Assembly: GCA_964618895.1 (NCBI GenBank)
Contig: CAZUDO010000034.1
Span: forward strand, 1 to 14,082
Length of the DNA stretch: 14,082 bases
Direction: 5' to 3'
From: CAZUDO01 sp964618895
GTDB taxonomy: Bacteria > Desulfobacterota > Binatia > DP-6
Under the pieces are notes generated by a model, which had not been told where the DNA came from, searched no databases, and saw only the letters and a program-made list of their open reading frames with translations. The translations under genes and the position numbers were made by a program. Shown one piece after another: positions 1-7,411 of the stretch (positions are counted from its first letter, which is position 1; every line of letters starts with the position of its first letter).

Positions 1-441
1 GATGACCTTGATCCCCGTCTCGAAGGTCTCGATCTTCGGGGAGAGATCGCGGAAAGCGGGCGGGTCGCGGTGGATCGGCCAGCGCTCAACATCATCGGGG
101 GCGGGGCCCTGCTCGTCGATCGGCTCGCCGATGACGTTCCAAAGGCGGCCGAGGGTCGGCTCGCCGACAGGGACCGAGATCGGGCCCTCGGTGTCGACGC
201 ACACCGCCCCGCGCGGAAGGCCGTCGGTCGAGTCCATCGCCACAGCGCGTACACGATCGTCGCCGAGGTGCTGCTGCACCTCCGCGATCAGCGTCCGCGT
301 GCTGCCATCCTGCTCGGCGATCTCGATCTCGAGAGCGGTATAGATCTCGGGCAACTGGTCAGAGAAGACGGCGTCGATGACCACGCCCTTGATCTCGATG
401 ATCCGGCCCGTGTTCGTGCGGTCTGATCCGTTCTCGGACAT
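1..441 (-). CDS. atpD: F-type ATP synthase subunit beta, N-terminal part (gene runs off the window)
   Basis: This is the catalytic beta subunit of the F1 sector of ATP synthase, a cytoplasmic-face peripheral membrane complex. Only the first 147 residues are present. Translation of the minus strand gives MSENGSDRTNTGRIIEIKG, then a beta-barrel domain with the family's typical VVIDAVF, LIAEVQQHLGDDRVRAVAMDSTDGLPRG and VPVGEPTLGRLWNVIGEPID stretches, ending in FETGIKVI. The window stops just before the expected Walker A loop, so no catalytic residues are visible. The ATG at 441 is preceded by AGGAGA at 445-450, a good ribosome binding site. The frame is open to base 1. The gene upstream is a lipoprotein gene (stop at 543) and not atpG, which lies 13 kb away at the other end of the window. 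That arrangement is unusual. The identification itself is secure. Confidence 0.97.
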   Translation of the reverse strand, partial: MSENGSDRTNTGRIIEIKGVVIDAVFSDQLPEIYTALEIEIAEQDGSTRTLIAEVQQHLGDDRVRAVAMDSTDGLPRGAVCVDTEGPISVPVGEPTLGRLWNVIGEPIDEQGPAPDDVERWPIHRDPPAFRDLSPKIETFETGIKVI

Positions 442-542
442 GGTTCTCCTGAGGCGAGGGGCAGAGTGGCCGAGGGCGGCCGACCGGCCGCTGAGTCTAT
501 CGAAGGAGGCTAGGCGCCTGTGCGCTCCAGCCTATGGCCGTG
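442..542 (-). promoter_or_regulatory. Leader region upstream of atpD with a weak hairpin
   Basis: These 101 bases separate the lipoprotein gene from atpD and must hold the local signals for atpD. An imperfect hairpin lies at 507-533: AGGCT and GG and CGC on one side pair with GCG, CC and AGCCT on the other, with a bulge and a CTGT loop. No T-run follows it on the minus strand, so it is a poor intrinsic terminator; it could be a weak terminator or a leader structure. A TAGACT hexamer on the minus strand (revcomp of 493-498 region) resembles an actinobacterial -10 box, but I see no convincing -35. Promoter placement is uncertain. Confidence 0.3.
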
Positions 543-1004
543 TCAGTGGCGTTGGATCAGGCTGACCGCGATGCCCTTGTCCTTGAGGTCGGCGAGAGCG
601 CGATTGGCAGCATCCCAGCTATCAAAGCTCAAACCCGCGGCGCCCGTGACCAAGTCCTCGAACCCCGGTTGCCGAATCTGGTCGGCCGTGCTCTGAAGAT
701 CGACCGCGAGTTGGTCGAGAGAATCCACCAGCTGCGTTGCTTCCTTCGAATAGTCAGCAGGGGCGCCAACCTCCGAGAGGTCGCCCGCCGCATCGTCGAT
801 CGTGTCAGCTGCCTCGTCCATACGGTTGAGGAACTCCTCCTTCGACTGCGCCTGTGTGATGCGGGCGAGCGAAAAGTCGACGCGGTCGCGGGTCGTGATG
901 ACCGATTGCTCGAATTTCTCGCGGGACGGAGTATCCGAACCCCCACAACTCGACGCGATGACGGCCGACAGGGCGAGCAGGGAGAGGAGAAGCAGGCGCG
1001 ACAT
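543..1004 (-). CDS. Small predicted lipoprotein, function unknown
   Basis: This 153-residue protein has a short N-terminal signal, MSRLLLLSLLALSAVIASSC, with a lipobox-like ASSC followed by GGSD. It should be exported and lipid-anchored at Cys20. The mature part is almost all helix-forming and charged (for example QAQSKEEFLNRMDEAADTID), with alternating hydrophobic positions that suggest a helical bundle or coiled coil. I do not recognise a family. The ATG at 1004 is the natural start because it places the signal peptide at the very N-terminus; no clear ribosome binding site precedes it, so translation may be coupled to the anti-sigma-like gene that ends 24 bases upstream. The pairing of a membrane anti-sigma-like protein with a surface lipoprotein suggests an envelope-sensing unit, which is inference. 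atpD follows 101 bases downstream. Confidence 0.8.
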   Translation of the reverse strand: MSRLLLLSLLALSAVIASSCGGSDTPSREKFEQSVITTRDRVDFSLARITQAQSKEEFLNRMDEAADTIDDAAGDLSEVGAPADYSKEATQLVDSLDQLAVDLQSTADQIRQPGFEDLVTGAAGLSFDSWDAANRALADLKDKGIAVSLIQRH

Positions 1005-1028
1005 CAGATGAGAGCTACGCAGGAAGGA

Positions 1029-1478
1029 CTACAGGGCCAGACCACCGGCCGGAAGCGGCGCTCGCTCGGGCAGCCGTTCGAGGATCGCGAGCTCTCGGTC
1101 GAGCTGGCTTTGCGTCGGGTACTTCGTCATCGGGCGAAGCGTCGCAAACGACGAACCCTCGGGCTCGGACGACGCCAGCTGGCTGCCCACACCGAGCGCA
1201 GCGACGGCTACCGCCGCAGCAGTAGCGATCTGGAGTCGGGCAGTCGTGAGCCGGCGGCGGCGTGGAATCTCGATCGGACGCGGAGCTAGCTCGAGTGGCG
1301 CTGTGCGAAGCTCGTTTGTGAAGGCCGTAACGTCAGCCGCGAACACGCGGCAATCTTCGCATCGTCCCAGGTGTGACTCAACGATCCTCCGCTCCAATTC
1401 GGACGATCCGTCGTCGAGTTGGAGCGACACCTGTGCTCGGACGCGCTCACATGTCAGTGACGATCGGACGGTTCTCAC
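1029..1478 (-). CDS. Membrane-anchored zinc-finger anti-sigma-like protein (zf-HC2/ZAS type)
   Basis: This 149-residue protein begins with a zinc-binding anti-sigma (ZAS) fold. His36, Cys40 and Cys43 form the H-X3-C-X2-C signature (HLGRCEDC), and Cys10 (LTCERVRAQVSLQLD) is placed where the fourth ligand sits in redox-responsive members such as RsrA. A basic segment (RPIEIPRRRRL) leads into one membrane helix at about residues 81-102, with the remaining C-terminus (about 45 residues) outside. Proteins of this type usually hold an ECF sigma factor at the membrane until a signal releases it. No sigma factor gene is next to it: oppF-type ATPase ends 40 bases upstream and a lipoprotein gene follows. 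The start is a GTG at 1478 with AAGGA only 2 bases away, so the exact start is uncertain. It may regulate a distant sigma factor or have a different partner. Confidence 0.85.
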   Translation of the reverse strand: MRTVRSSLTCERVRAQVSLQLDDGSSELERRIVESHLGRCEDCRVFAADVTAFTNELRTAPLELAPRPIEIPRRRRLTTARLQIATAAAVAVAALGVGSQLASSEPEGSSFATLRPMTKYPTQSQLDRELAILERLPERAPLPAGGLAL

Positions 1479-1518
1479 ATTCCTTGTGACGAACGGAAAA
1501 CGTGAGAGTTAGAGAGCG

Positions 1519-2595
1519 TCAACCGGCGGCCTTTGATGCAGGTGCCTCGGCCGCAAGGTGCAGTGGCCGCATCACCTCGGCGAAGTGACATGCAACGGGC
1601 TGCTCGCCGCCCGGGCGCGGAACGAGAGCCGGCTCCTCCTGGGCACAGATCTCCTGCGCCTTCCAGCAGCGGGTGCGGAAACGACACCCGGAAGGCGGAT
1701 TTGCGGGGCTCGGTACGTCGCCCTCCAGAATGATCCGCGCCCGCGTGCCTCGCTGTCTCGGTGACTCGATTGGAACCGCCGAGAGCAGCGCCTGGGTGTA
1801 GGGATGCATGGGCGCCTCGTAGATTTGCATCCGCGTCCCGACCTCGACGAGCTTGCCGAGATACATAACGGCGACGCGGTCGGAGACGTGACGCACCACG
1901 GAGAGGTCATGCGCGATGAAGAGGTACGTGAGCCCGAAGTCCTTCTGGAGCTGCTCCAGGAGGTTTACGACCTGTGCCTGAATCGAAACGTCGAGCGCCG
2001 AGACGGGCTCGTCGAGAACCATCATCTTCGGGTTCAGGGCGAGCGCACGGGCGACGCCGATCCGTTGGCGCTGGCCACCCGAGAACTCATGTGGGAACCG
2101 GTTCCCGTGCTCGGGACTCAGCCCGACGGTCCGCAGGAGCTCCTCTACCCGTCGACGCCCTTCGGCGCCACGGTAGAGCTTGTGGATCCGGAGGGGCTCG
2201 GCCACGATCTCGCGAACCGTCATCCTGGGATTCAACGAGGCATACGGATCCTGGAAGACGATCTGGATGTCACGCCTGATGGGGCGCATCGCCCGCCGCT
2301 TGAGCGAGGTGATGTCCTTCCCTTCGAAGATGATCGTGCCGGCGGTCGGCTCCAGCAGTTTGATGATCGTGCGCCCGAGCGTGGTCTTCCCACATCCGGA
2401 CTCGCCCACGACACCTAGCGTCTCTCCGGTCCGGACGGTGAGGTCGACGCCGTCCACCGCACGTACCTGGCCGACGGTGTGCTTGAAGACGCCGGCCTTG
2501 ATCGGGAAATGCTTGACGAGCCCCTCGACGCGAAGAAGCTCCTCACCCGCGTCCGACGTAGGTGCCGTTTCCTCGGCAGAGAGTGCGTCGCTCAC
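1519..2595 (-). CDS. Peptide ABC transporter ATP-binding protein, OppF/DppF type
   Basis: One of the two cytoplasmic ATPases that power the peptide importer encoded upstream. The 358 residues carry Walker A GESGCGKT (64-71), Q-loop Gln115 in VFQDPYASLNP, signature FSGGQRQR (171-178), Walker B MMVLDEP (191-197) and switch His229 in FIAHDLS. The C-terminal oligo_HPY extension (about 253-340) contains four cysteines (304, 310, 317, 336); related mycobacterial Opp ATPases are reported to bind a 4Fe-4S cluster here. The HFPIKAGVF motif near residues 29-37 is typical of the F-type partner. The GTG start at 2595 overlaps the stop of the preceding ATPase gene (GTGA), and GGAGG at 2600-2604 (minus strand) precedes it. 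It is the last transporter gene; the anti-sigma-like gene follows after 40 bases and could be co-transcribed. Confidence 0.96.
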   Translation of the reverse strand: MSDALSAEETAPTSDAGEELLRVEGLVKHFPIKAGVFKHTVGQVRAVDGVDLTVRTGETLGVVGESGCGKTTLGRTIIKLLEPTAGTIIFEGKDITSLKRRAMRPIRRDIQIVFQDPYASLNPRMTVREIVAEPLRIHKLYRGAEGRRRVEELLRTVGLSPEHGNRFPHEFSGGQRQRIGVARALALNPKMMVLDEPVSALDVSIQAQVVNLLEQLQKDFGLTYLFIAHDLSVVRHVSDRVAVMYLGKLVEVGTRMQIYEAPMHPYTQALLSAVPIESPRQRGTRARIILEGDVPSPANPPSGCRFRTRCWKAQEICAQEEPALVPRPGGEQPVACHFAEVMRPLHLAAEAPASKAAG

Positions 2596-3620
2596 CTTTC
2601 CTCCGCGACGATGCCGACCACGTCATGCGCGGCGAGCTCCTCGGCGAAGTGACACGCCGAACCGTGCTGGCTACCCTCACCGAACTCGCGCAGCCGCGGA
2701 ACGTCCGTCCGGCAGACCAGCCGCCCCTGCGAGTGGGTGCAGCGTGGATGGAAGGCACACCCGGGCGGGGGGGTGATCATGCTCGGAGGCTGACCCGGGA
2801 TCGGCTCGAGCCTGTCTTGGTCGGTGTCCACCCGCGCCAGGCTGTTCATCAAGCCCACGGTGTACGGATGACGCGGCGACTCGAAGATCGTGTACACGTC
2901 TCCGAGCTCGACGACCCGACCCGCGTACATCACCACCACGCGATCCGCGAGCTCGGCGATGAGCCCGAGGTCGTGGGTGATCAGGACGATCGCGGCGTGA
3001 GTCTCCCGCTGCGCGGTCTTTAGCACTTCGACGATCTGCGCCTGGATCGTTACGTCGAGCGCGGTCGTCGGCTCGTCGGCGACGAGGACAGAAGGGTCGT
3101 TGGCGATCGCCATCGCGATCATTGCCCGCTGGCGCATACCACCCGAGAACTCGTGCGGGTACTGCGCGACACGCCGTTCCGCAAACGGAACGCCGACGAG
3201 ATTCAACAGCTCGATCGTACGCGCCGTGGCCGCTGCGTTGCTGGTGCCGGGGTGGTGCGTCGTGACCGCTTCCGAGATCTGGTCGCCGATGGTGAGCACC
3301 GGATTCAGGGAGGTCATCGGATCCTGGAAGATCATCGCCACCTCGCCGCCGCGCAGCTCTCGAAGGTCGCGCTTGGGCATCTCGAACAGGTTCTTCCCCT
3401 TGTACCGCGCCTCGCCGGTGACGATTCGTCCGGGCGGCATCGGGATGAGGCCGAGGATCGCGAGCATCGACACGCTCTTTCCGGAGCCGGATTCGCCGAC
3501 GATGCCGAGCACCTCGCCCGGGTGAAGGTCGTAGCTGACACCGGTAACGGCGTGGACGACGCCGTCTTCTGTGTCGAACTCGACAGTCAGGTCCTCGATC
3601 TCCAGGATTGGGTCAGCCAC
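2592..3620 (-). CDS. Peptide ABC transporter ATP-binding protein, OppD/DppD type
   Basis: Second ATPase of the importer, expected to form the nucleotide-binding heterodimer with the F-type protein encoded next. The 342 residues carry Walker A GESGSGKS (42-49), Q-loop Gln99 in IFQDPMTSLNP, signature FSGGMRQR (158-165), Walker B VLVADEPTTALD (178-189) and switch His216 in LITHDLG. The C-terminal oligo_HPY segment includes HPYTVGLMNS and PGQPPSM and four cysteines (288, 294, 303, 323), the same pattern type as in its partner. FSGGMRQR is the usual D-type signature against FSGGQRQR in F-type proteins. It starts with GTG at 3620, 13 bases after the permease stop, with AGGG just upstream, and its stop overlaps the next start by 4 bases. 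Length is normal for the family. Confidence 0.96.
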   Translation of the reverse strand: MADPILEIEDLTVEFDTEDGVVHAVTGVSYDLHPGEVLGIVGESGSGKSVSMLAILGLIPMPPGRIVTGEARYKGKNLFEMPKRDLRELRGGEVAMIFQDPMTSLNPVLTIGDQISEAVTTHHPGTSNAAATARTIELLNLVGVPFAERRVAQYPHEFSGGMRQRAMIAMAIANDPSVLVADEPTTALDVTIQAQIVEVLKTAQRETHAAIVLITHDLGLIAELADRVVVMYAGRVVELGDVYTIFESPRHPYTVGLMNSLARVDTDQDRLEPIPGQPPSMITPPPGCAFHPRCTHSQGRLVCRTDVPRLREFGEGSQHGSACHFAEELAAHDVVGIVAEER

Positions 3621-3633
3621 TATCCCTGCGCCT

Positions 3634-4698
3634 CTAGTTACGCGTTCGTCGCTGCGTGGGATCGAGCGCGTCCCGCATGCCGTCCCCGACGAAGTTGACG
3701 CAGAGCGCGATGACGACGATCACGAGACCGGGGAAGGTAACGAGCCACCACAGCTGGAACCCCTCCCCCTGACCATCGGCGATGAGCTTGCCGAGCGCCG
3801 CATTGGGCGGCTGGATGCCGAAGCCGAGAAACGACAGCGCGGCCTCGACCAGGATCGCGCCGGCGATGACGAGCGTCGCATTGACAATGATCGGGCCCAT
3901 GCAGTTCGGGAGCATGTGCCGCACGATGATTCGAAGGTCGCCTGCGCCGGCAGCCTTCGCCGCCTCGACGAACTCCTTTTCGCGAAGCGAGAGGAAGACC
4001 CCGCGGACTATTCGCGCTACAAAAGTCCAGAAGAGGAAAGCGAGGATCAAGCCGATCTTCAACGGCTGCGGCAGCGTGATCGCAACTGGGCCGATGTTCA
4101 CGACCGTGTCGTCCTGGCCGAAGAAGACCGCCGCGGTAAGCAGGACTGCCAGACCCGGCAGGGTGAGAATGAGGTCGGTGAAACGCATGAGAAGGTTGTC
4201 GACATGGCGACCGTAGTAGCCTGCGAGTGCGCCGATCGCCGTGCCGAACGCCGTCGACAGGAGCGCGACGAAGACCGCCACCCAGAGCGACGTCCTGATC
4301 CCGAAGATGACCCGGCTCAGGTAGTCGCGTCCGAGCTGGTCCGTGCCGAACAGGTGCCAGTTCTCGAGAGTCGGGGCCTGAGTTGTGTTCTCGAGGTCAA
4401 GCTCGTCGAAGCCGTGAGGTGCGATCTGCGGCGCGAAGACACCGACGAGCGTAATGAGGATCACGACGACGAGGCTGACGACGGCGAGCCGGTGCCGGAA
4501 GAACCGCATGCGTGCGTAGGCCCATTGGCTCCGCGCCTCGACTTCGACACCGGACTCGTAGGAGAGCGAGAGATCCGCCGTACCGACCGCCAGCGGCTCC
4601 GGTTCTCCGGCCACCGCGACCTGATACGGGAGGCTGCCCGCAGCCGGAGACGGCGGCTGTCCCGAGACCATGTCGGCGCTTCGGCGAGCTTCAGTCAT
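3634..4698 (-). CDS. Peptide ABC transporter permease, OppC/DppC type
   Basis: Membrane subunit of the importer, 354 residues. After a roughly 65-residue cytoplasmic N-terminal extension comes a first membrane helix (about 72-92), the HLFGTDQLGRDYLSRVIFGIRTSL segment characteristic of C-type permeases (115-138), further helices, and the EAA coupling loop around 241-265 (KEFVEAAKAAGAGDLRIIVR) that contacts the ATPases. It ends with GDGMRDALDPTQR, typical of this subfamily. The long N-terminus, rich in Glu, Pro and Ser, is longer than in many relatives but other members also have a 30-60 residue leader. The ATG at 4698 overlaps the stop of the B-type permease gene by 8 bases (ATGACTGA), which implies translational coupling. 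The partner is the B-type permease, and together they form the pore. Confidence 0.95.
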   Translation of the reverse strand: MTEARRSADMVSGQPPSPAAGSLPYQVAVAGEPEPLAVGTADLSLSYESGVEVEARSQWAYARMRFFRHRLAVVSLVVVILITLVGVFAPQIAPHGFDELDLENTTQAPTLENWHLFGTDQLGRDYLSRVIFGIRTSLWVAVFVALLSTAFGTAIGALAGYYGRHVDNLLMRFTDLILTLPGLAVLLTAAVFFGQDDTVVNIGPVAITLPQPLKIGLILAFLFWTFVARIVRGVFLSLREKEFVEAAKAAGAGDLRIIVRHMLPNCMGPIIVNATLVIAGAILVEAALSFLGFGIQPPNAALGKLIADGQGEGFQLWWLVTFPGLVIVVIALCVNFVGDGMRDALDPTQRRTRN

Positions 4699-5665
4699 AT
4701 CGCACCCGCGGGTCGAGGTATCCGTAGGCGATGTCGGCTATGAGATTGAAGACGATGATCAACGTCGCCGTGATCATCAGCCACGCCATCACCGGGTACG
4801 GATCGTTCGTGAGGAGCGCGTTGGTGAAATACAGTCCCATGCCATCGAGCGAGAAGACCGTCTCGGTGACGATGACGCCTCCAAGGAGGGCGCCGAAGTT
4901 GAGGGCGACGAGCGTGACGAGGGGAATGAGCGCATTCCGGAAGGCGTGCTTCATGGTCACCTGCTTCTCGGGCAGGCCCTTCGCTCGCGCCGTTCGCACG
5001 TAGTCCGAGTTGACGACCTCGAGCATCGAGGCGCGCATGTAGCGCGAGTACGTGGCGATGCTGGCGACCATGAGGACGATGACGGGCAACGCAAGGTGGT
5101 GCGCTCGATCGATCCAGAACTGGATCCCGCTCCCCGGGTCGACCGAGTTCAAGCTGGCGATGGGGAAGATCCTCTTGCCGGTCCACTCGTAGACGTTCAC
5201 CACCGCCACCTGGAGCATGAGCGCAAGCCAGAAGACGGGCGTCGCCAAACCCAGGAAGCTGAACGTCGTGGACGTATAGTCGAAGGTGGAGTACTGCCGT
5301 AACGCCGAGAACACTCCGATTCCCACAGCAATCAGGATCGCGAACATCTCGGCGATGAAGACGAGTTGAAGAGTGTTCTTCATGACCCGCCAGAGGTCCG
5401 GCAGAATCGGGCGGTCGCCGAGGAGCGTCGTCCCAAACTGGTTCGTGACTGCGTCTCGGGCCCAGTACGCGTACCGCACGGGGATCGGATCGTTGAGGTG
5501 TTTGCGCTCCTGAATCCTCTCGATCGTGTTCGGATCGTAGTTCGGGGTCACCCGAAGCGCCGCGAGGGGGTCACCCGAGATCGACACGAACGTGAAGACG
5601 AGGAAGCTCGCCGCTACGAGCACGACGATGCTGTAGAGAAGTCTGCGAATGACGTAGCTCAGCAT
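4691..5665 (-). CDS. Peptide ABC transporter permease, OppB/DppB type
   Basis: Membrane subunit of the importer, 324 residues. It opens with the family-typical MLSYVIRRLLYSIVVL helix, followed by a large extracytoplasmic loop (about 30-95), then five further helices. The EAA coupling loop is at about 220-248 (SDYVRTARAKGLPEKQV then FRNALIP), and the C-terminus is IADIAYGYLDPRVRYD, a standard B-type ending. The ATG at 5665 has AGGGG at 5673-5677 on the minus strand with a 7-base spacer. It overlaps the C-type permease gene by 8 bases. It is separated from the binding-protein gene by 102 bases that contain a very strong hairpin, suggesting lower or delayed expression of the permeases and ATPases relative to the binding protein. 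Confidence 0.95.
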   Translation of the reverse strand: MLSYVIRRLLYSIVVLVAASFLVFTFVSISGDPLAALRVTPNYDPNTIERIQERKHLNDPIPVRYAYWARDAVTNQFGTTLLGDRPILPDLWRVMKNTLQLVFIAEMFAILIAVGIGVFSALRQYSTFDYTSTTFSFLGLATPVFWLALMLQVAVVNVYEWTGKRIFPIASLNSVDPGSGIQFWIDRAHHLALPVIVLMVASIATYSRYMRASMLEVVNSDYVRTARAKGLPEKQVTMKHAFRNALIPLVTLVALNFGALLGGVIVTETVFSLDGMGLYFTNALLTNDPYPVMAWLMITATLIIVFNLIADIAYGYLDPRVRYD

Positions 5666-5691
5666 GCCGTAACCCCTAGATCTTAGTAGGT

Positions 5692-5725
5692 AGTCCCGCC
5701 CCCGCCGAGAGGCGGGGGCGGGACT
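5692..5725 (-). terminator. Perfect 15-bp intergenic stem-loop between binding-protein and permease genes
   Basis: The arms AGTCCCGCCCCCGCC (5692-5706) and GGCGGGGGCGGGACT (5711-5725) are perfectly complementary across a 4-base loop. On the transcribed minus strand no T-run follows, so it is more likely a leaky terminator or an mRNA-stabilising 3' structure than a full stop. Such hairpins after binding-protein genes commonly raise binding-protein mRNA above that of the downstream permease genes. The ribosome binding site of the B-type permease lies just beyond it. Confidence 0.75.
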
Positions 5726-5739
5726 CCGGTTACCAGGCA

Positions 5740-5756
5740 GTCGCCGACGTGGCGAC
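5740..5756 (-). other. Small secondary hairpin before the main stem-loop
   Basis: GTCGCC (5740-5745) pairs with GGCGAC (5751-5756) around a 5-base loop. It lies between the binding-protein stop codon (5768) and the 15-bp hairpin, so the two structures are in tandem on the transcript. With a 6-bp stem in GC-rich DNA it could be chance. Confidence 0.35.
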
Positions 5757-5767
5757 GTCCTCCTTCT

Positions 5768-7411
5768 TTATGACGTCCAGGTAGAGACGTTCCAAGGCAT
5801 GCCCTCGCTCGTCGGATTGACGCCGGGGCCCTTCACCTTGGTCGAGCGCAACACGAATGCCGGTCGTGCGAAGATCGGAATCGACGGAACCGCCTTGACG
5901 ATGTACTGCGCCTCGGCCTGGTTCATCATCTGCGTCCGCGTTGCCGAGTTGAACTCCGTCGCGATCTTGTTCAGCAGCGCCGTGGCCTTGGCGTTGCACC
6001 ACTGGCCGTAGTTCTGGTCACCTCCGTTGTTCGGGCACGCGTAGAGCGAGTTCGACGTGATCTTCGAGGTGGGGGTCTGGCCATACGTGAACATGATCAG
6101 GTCCCAGTCGCTCGAGGGAAGCGTCGTTCCGAACAGTACGCCGCCCGTCTGGAAGCGCGCGACGAGCTCGATGCCGACGCTCTTGAGCTGCTTCTGCATG
6201 ATCTCGAACGCGAGTGCACGGAGCTGGTTTCCGGTCGTCGTGAAGAACCGGAAAGACAGCTTGCCGACGCCCGGGCACGAGAAGATGTCGCTGTTGCCCG
6301 CGCTAGGCGCGTCCGGGCCACCGGTGCAGCCTTTGCCCTTAAGGGTGCTGATGACCTTCTTCTGGTTGAAGGGATACGTCTTGCCCCAGTGGTTCGTGTA
6401 TCCGTTCTCGAACGGCTTGAGGATGAGGCTCTGCAGTGCGGGCAGGCCGGGGCTGATCGTCCTGTAGAGCACGCTCGCGATCTGCTGCCGGTTGATGCCG
6501 GTTGCAAGCGCCTGCCGGACATATGGCAGCTTCAGCGCCGCATGGCCCTGCGGCCCGAACTGGATGTCCAGGTGCTCGAACGCGTACTCAGGCCTCGTGT
6601 CGACCACGAAGTTCTTGTCGGTCAGGAAGTCGGCGATCTGGAGCTGCGGCTGAGACTGCATCGCCTGCCCCTCGCCGGCCTTGAGTGCCTGGAAGCGAGC
6701 GTTCGTGTCCAGGATGTAGCGCCAGACGATCCGATCGAGCTTCATCGCGGGACCCGCCTTGAACAGCGGGTTCTTGACGACAGTGATCTGGACGCCCTTC
6801 TGCCAGCTCTGGAACTTCCACGGTCCACTCGAGACCGGGATCGAGTTGTTGAACGTCTGGTTCATGTCCTGCCCGGCGATGACGTGTGCCGGATAGACGC
6901 CGGTGGAAACGTACGTCTCCCAGTCGGCAAAGGCGCTCTTGAAGACCACGGTGCCGCTCTTGCCCTTGCACTTGACGGAGCCGATGTCCTCGAAGCCCTC
7001 CCGGCTGACGACGTTGTTCACCGGGTTGATGAACACCTGCCACGTCGCGCGGTAGTCGGCACAGGTGACAGGCTTGCCGTCGCTCCAGACTGCCTCTTTC
7101 TTGTACGTGAACGTTACGGTCTGCGGCTTCGACTTCACGAGCTTGGGCGCGGCGGTCAACAGCGCCGGAACGAACGTCGCCTTGTCGTTGTAGATCTGGC
7201 CGCCGAGGAAGATGTTGTTGGTGACCAGAGCAGTCGCCAGGAGGTTGTTGTCCTCCCAACTTCCTCTGAGGGTCGGCGGCTCCTGGTCGTGAATGACCAC
7301 GACTGTTCCCGCCGACGCCCGCTCCGACCCAGCCGTAGCGGCAGGGCCGACGACGAGCGTCGCGAGCATCGCGAGCGCTGCGCCGACGAGCAACATCGAG
7401 CGTTTACGCAT
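5768..7411 (-). CDS. Peptide ABC transporter substrate-binding protein (family 5, DppA/OppA-like)
   Basis: Extracytoplasmic receptor that captures the substrate for the B/C/D/F transporter encoded downstream. It has 547 residues, normal for the family. A Sec signal is evident: MRKRSMLLVG, a hydrophobic core to about residue 22, then AATA-G or ASA-G as likely cleavage sites near 27 or 34. There is no lipobox cysteine. The mature protein shows family features such as NNIFLGGQIYNDKATFVPAL, VTFTYKKEAVWSDGKPVTCADY and a GPWKFQSWQKG segment, then a two-lobe fold ending NVSTWTS. Substrate class (peptide, or less likely nickel or a sugar) cannot be fixed from the sequence. The ATG at 7411 has GGAGG at 7418-7422 with a 6-base spacer. 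It heads the operon; the promoter should lie in the divergent region above it. Confidence 0.95.
   Translation of the reverse strand: MRKRSMLLVGAALAMLATLVVGPAATAGSERASAGTVVVIHDQEPPTLRGSWEDNNLLATALVTNNIFLGGQIYNDKATFVPALLTAAPKLVKSKPQTVTFTYKKEAVWSDGKPVTCADYRATWQVFINPVNNVVSREGFEDIGSVKCKGKSGTVVFKSAFADWETYVSTGVYPAHVIAGQDMNQTFNNSIPVSSGPWKFQSWQKGVQITVVKNPLFKAGPAMKLDRIVWRYILDTNARFQALKAGEGQAMQSQPQLQIADFLTDKNFVVDTRPEYAFEHLDIQFGPQGHAALKLPYVRQALATGINRQQIASVLYRTISPGLPALQSLILKPFENGYTNHWGKTYPFNQKKVISTLKGKGCTGGPDAPSAGNSDIFSCPGVGKLSFRFFTTTGNQLRALAFEIMQKQLKSVGIELVARFQTGGVLFGTTLPSSDWDLIMFTYGQTPTSKITSNSLYACPNNGGDQNYGQWCNAKATALLNKIATEFNSATRTQMMNQAEAQYIVKAVPSIPIFARPAFVLRSTKVKGPGVNPTSEGMPWNVSTWTS

Noticed and set aside
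3571..4743. Long plus-strand open frame of 390 codons opposite the C- and D-type transporter genes
   Set aside because: It is antisense to genes with clear family motifs. Its product is a run of Arg, Glu and Asp with no recognisable domain, as expected for a mirror frame in GC-rich DNA.
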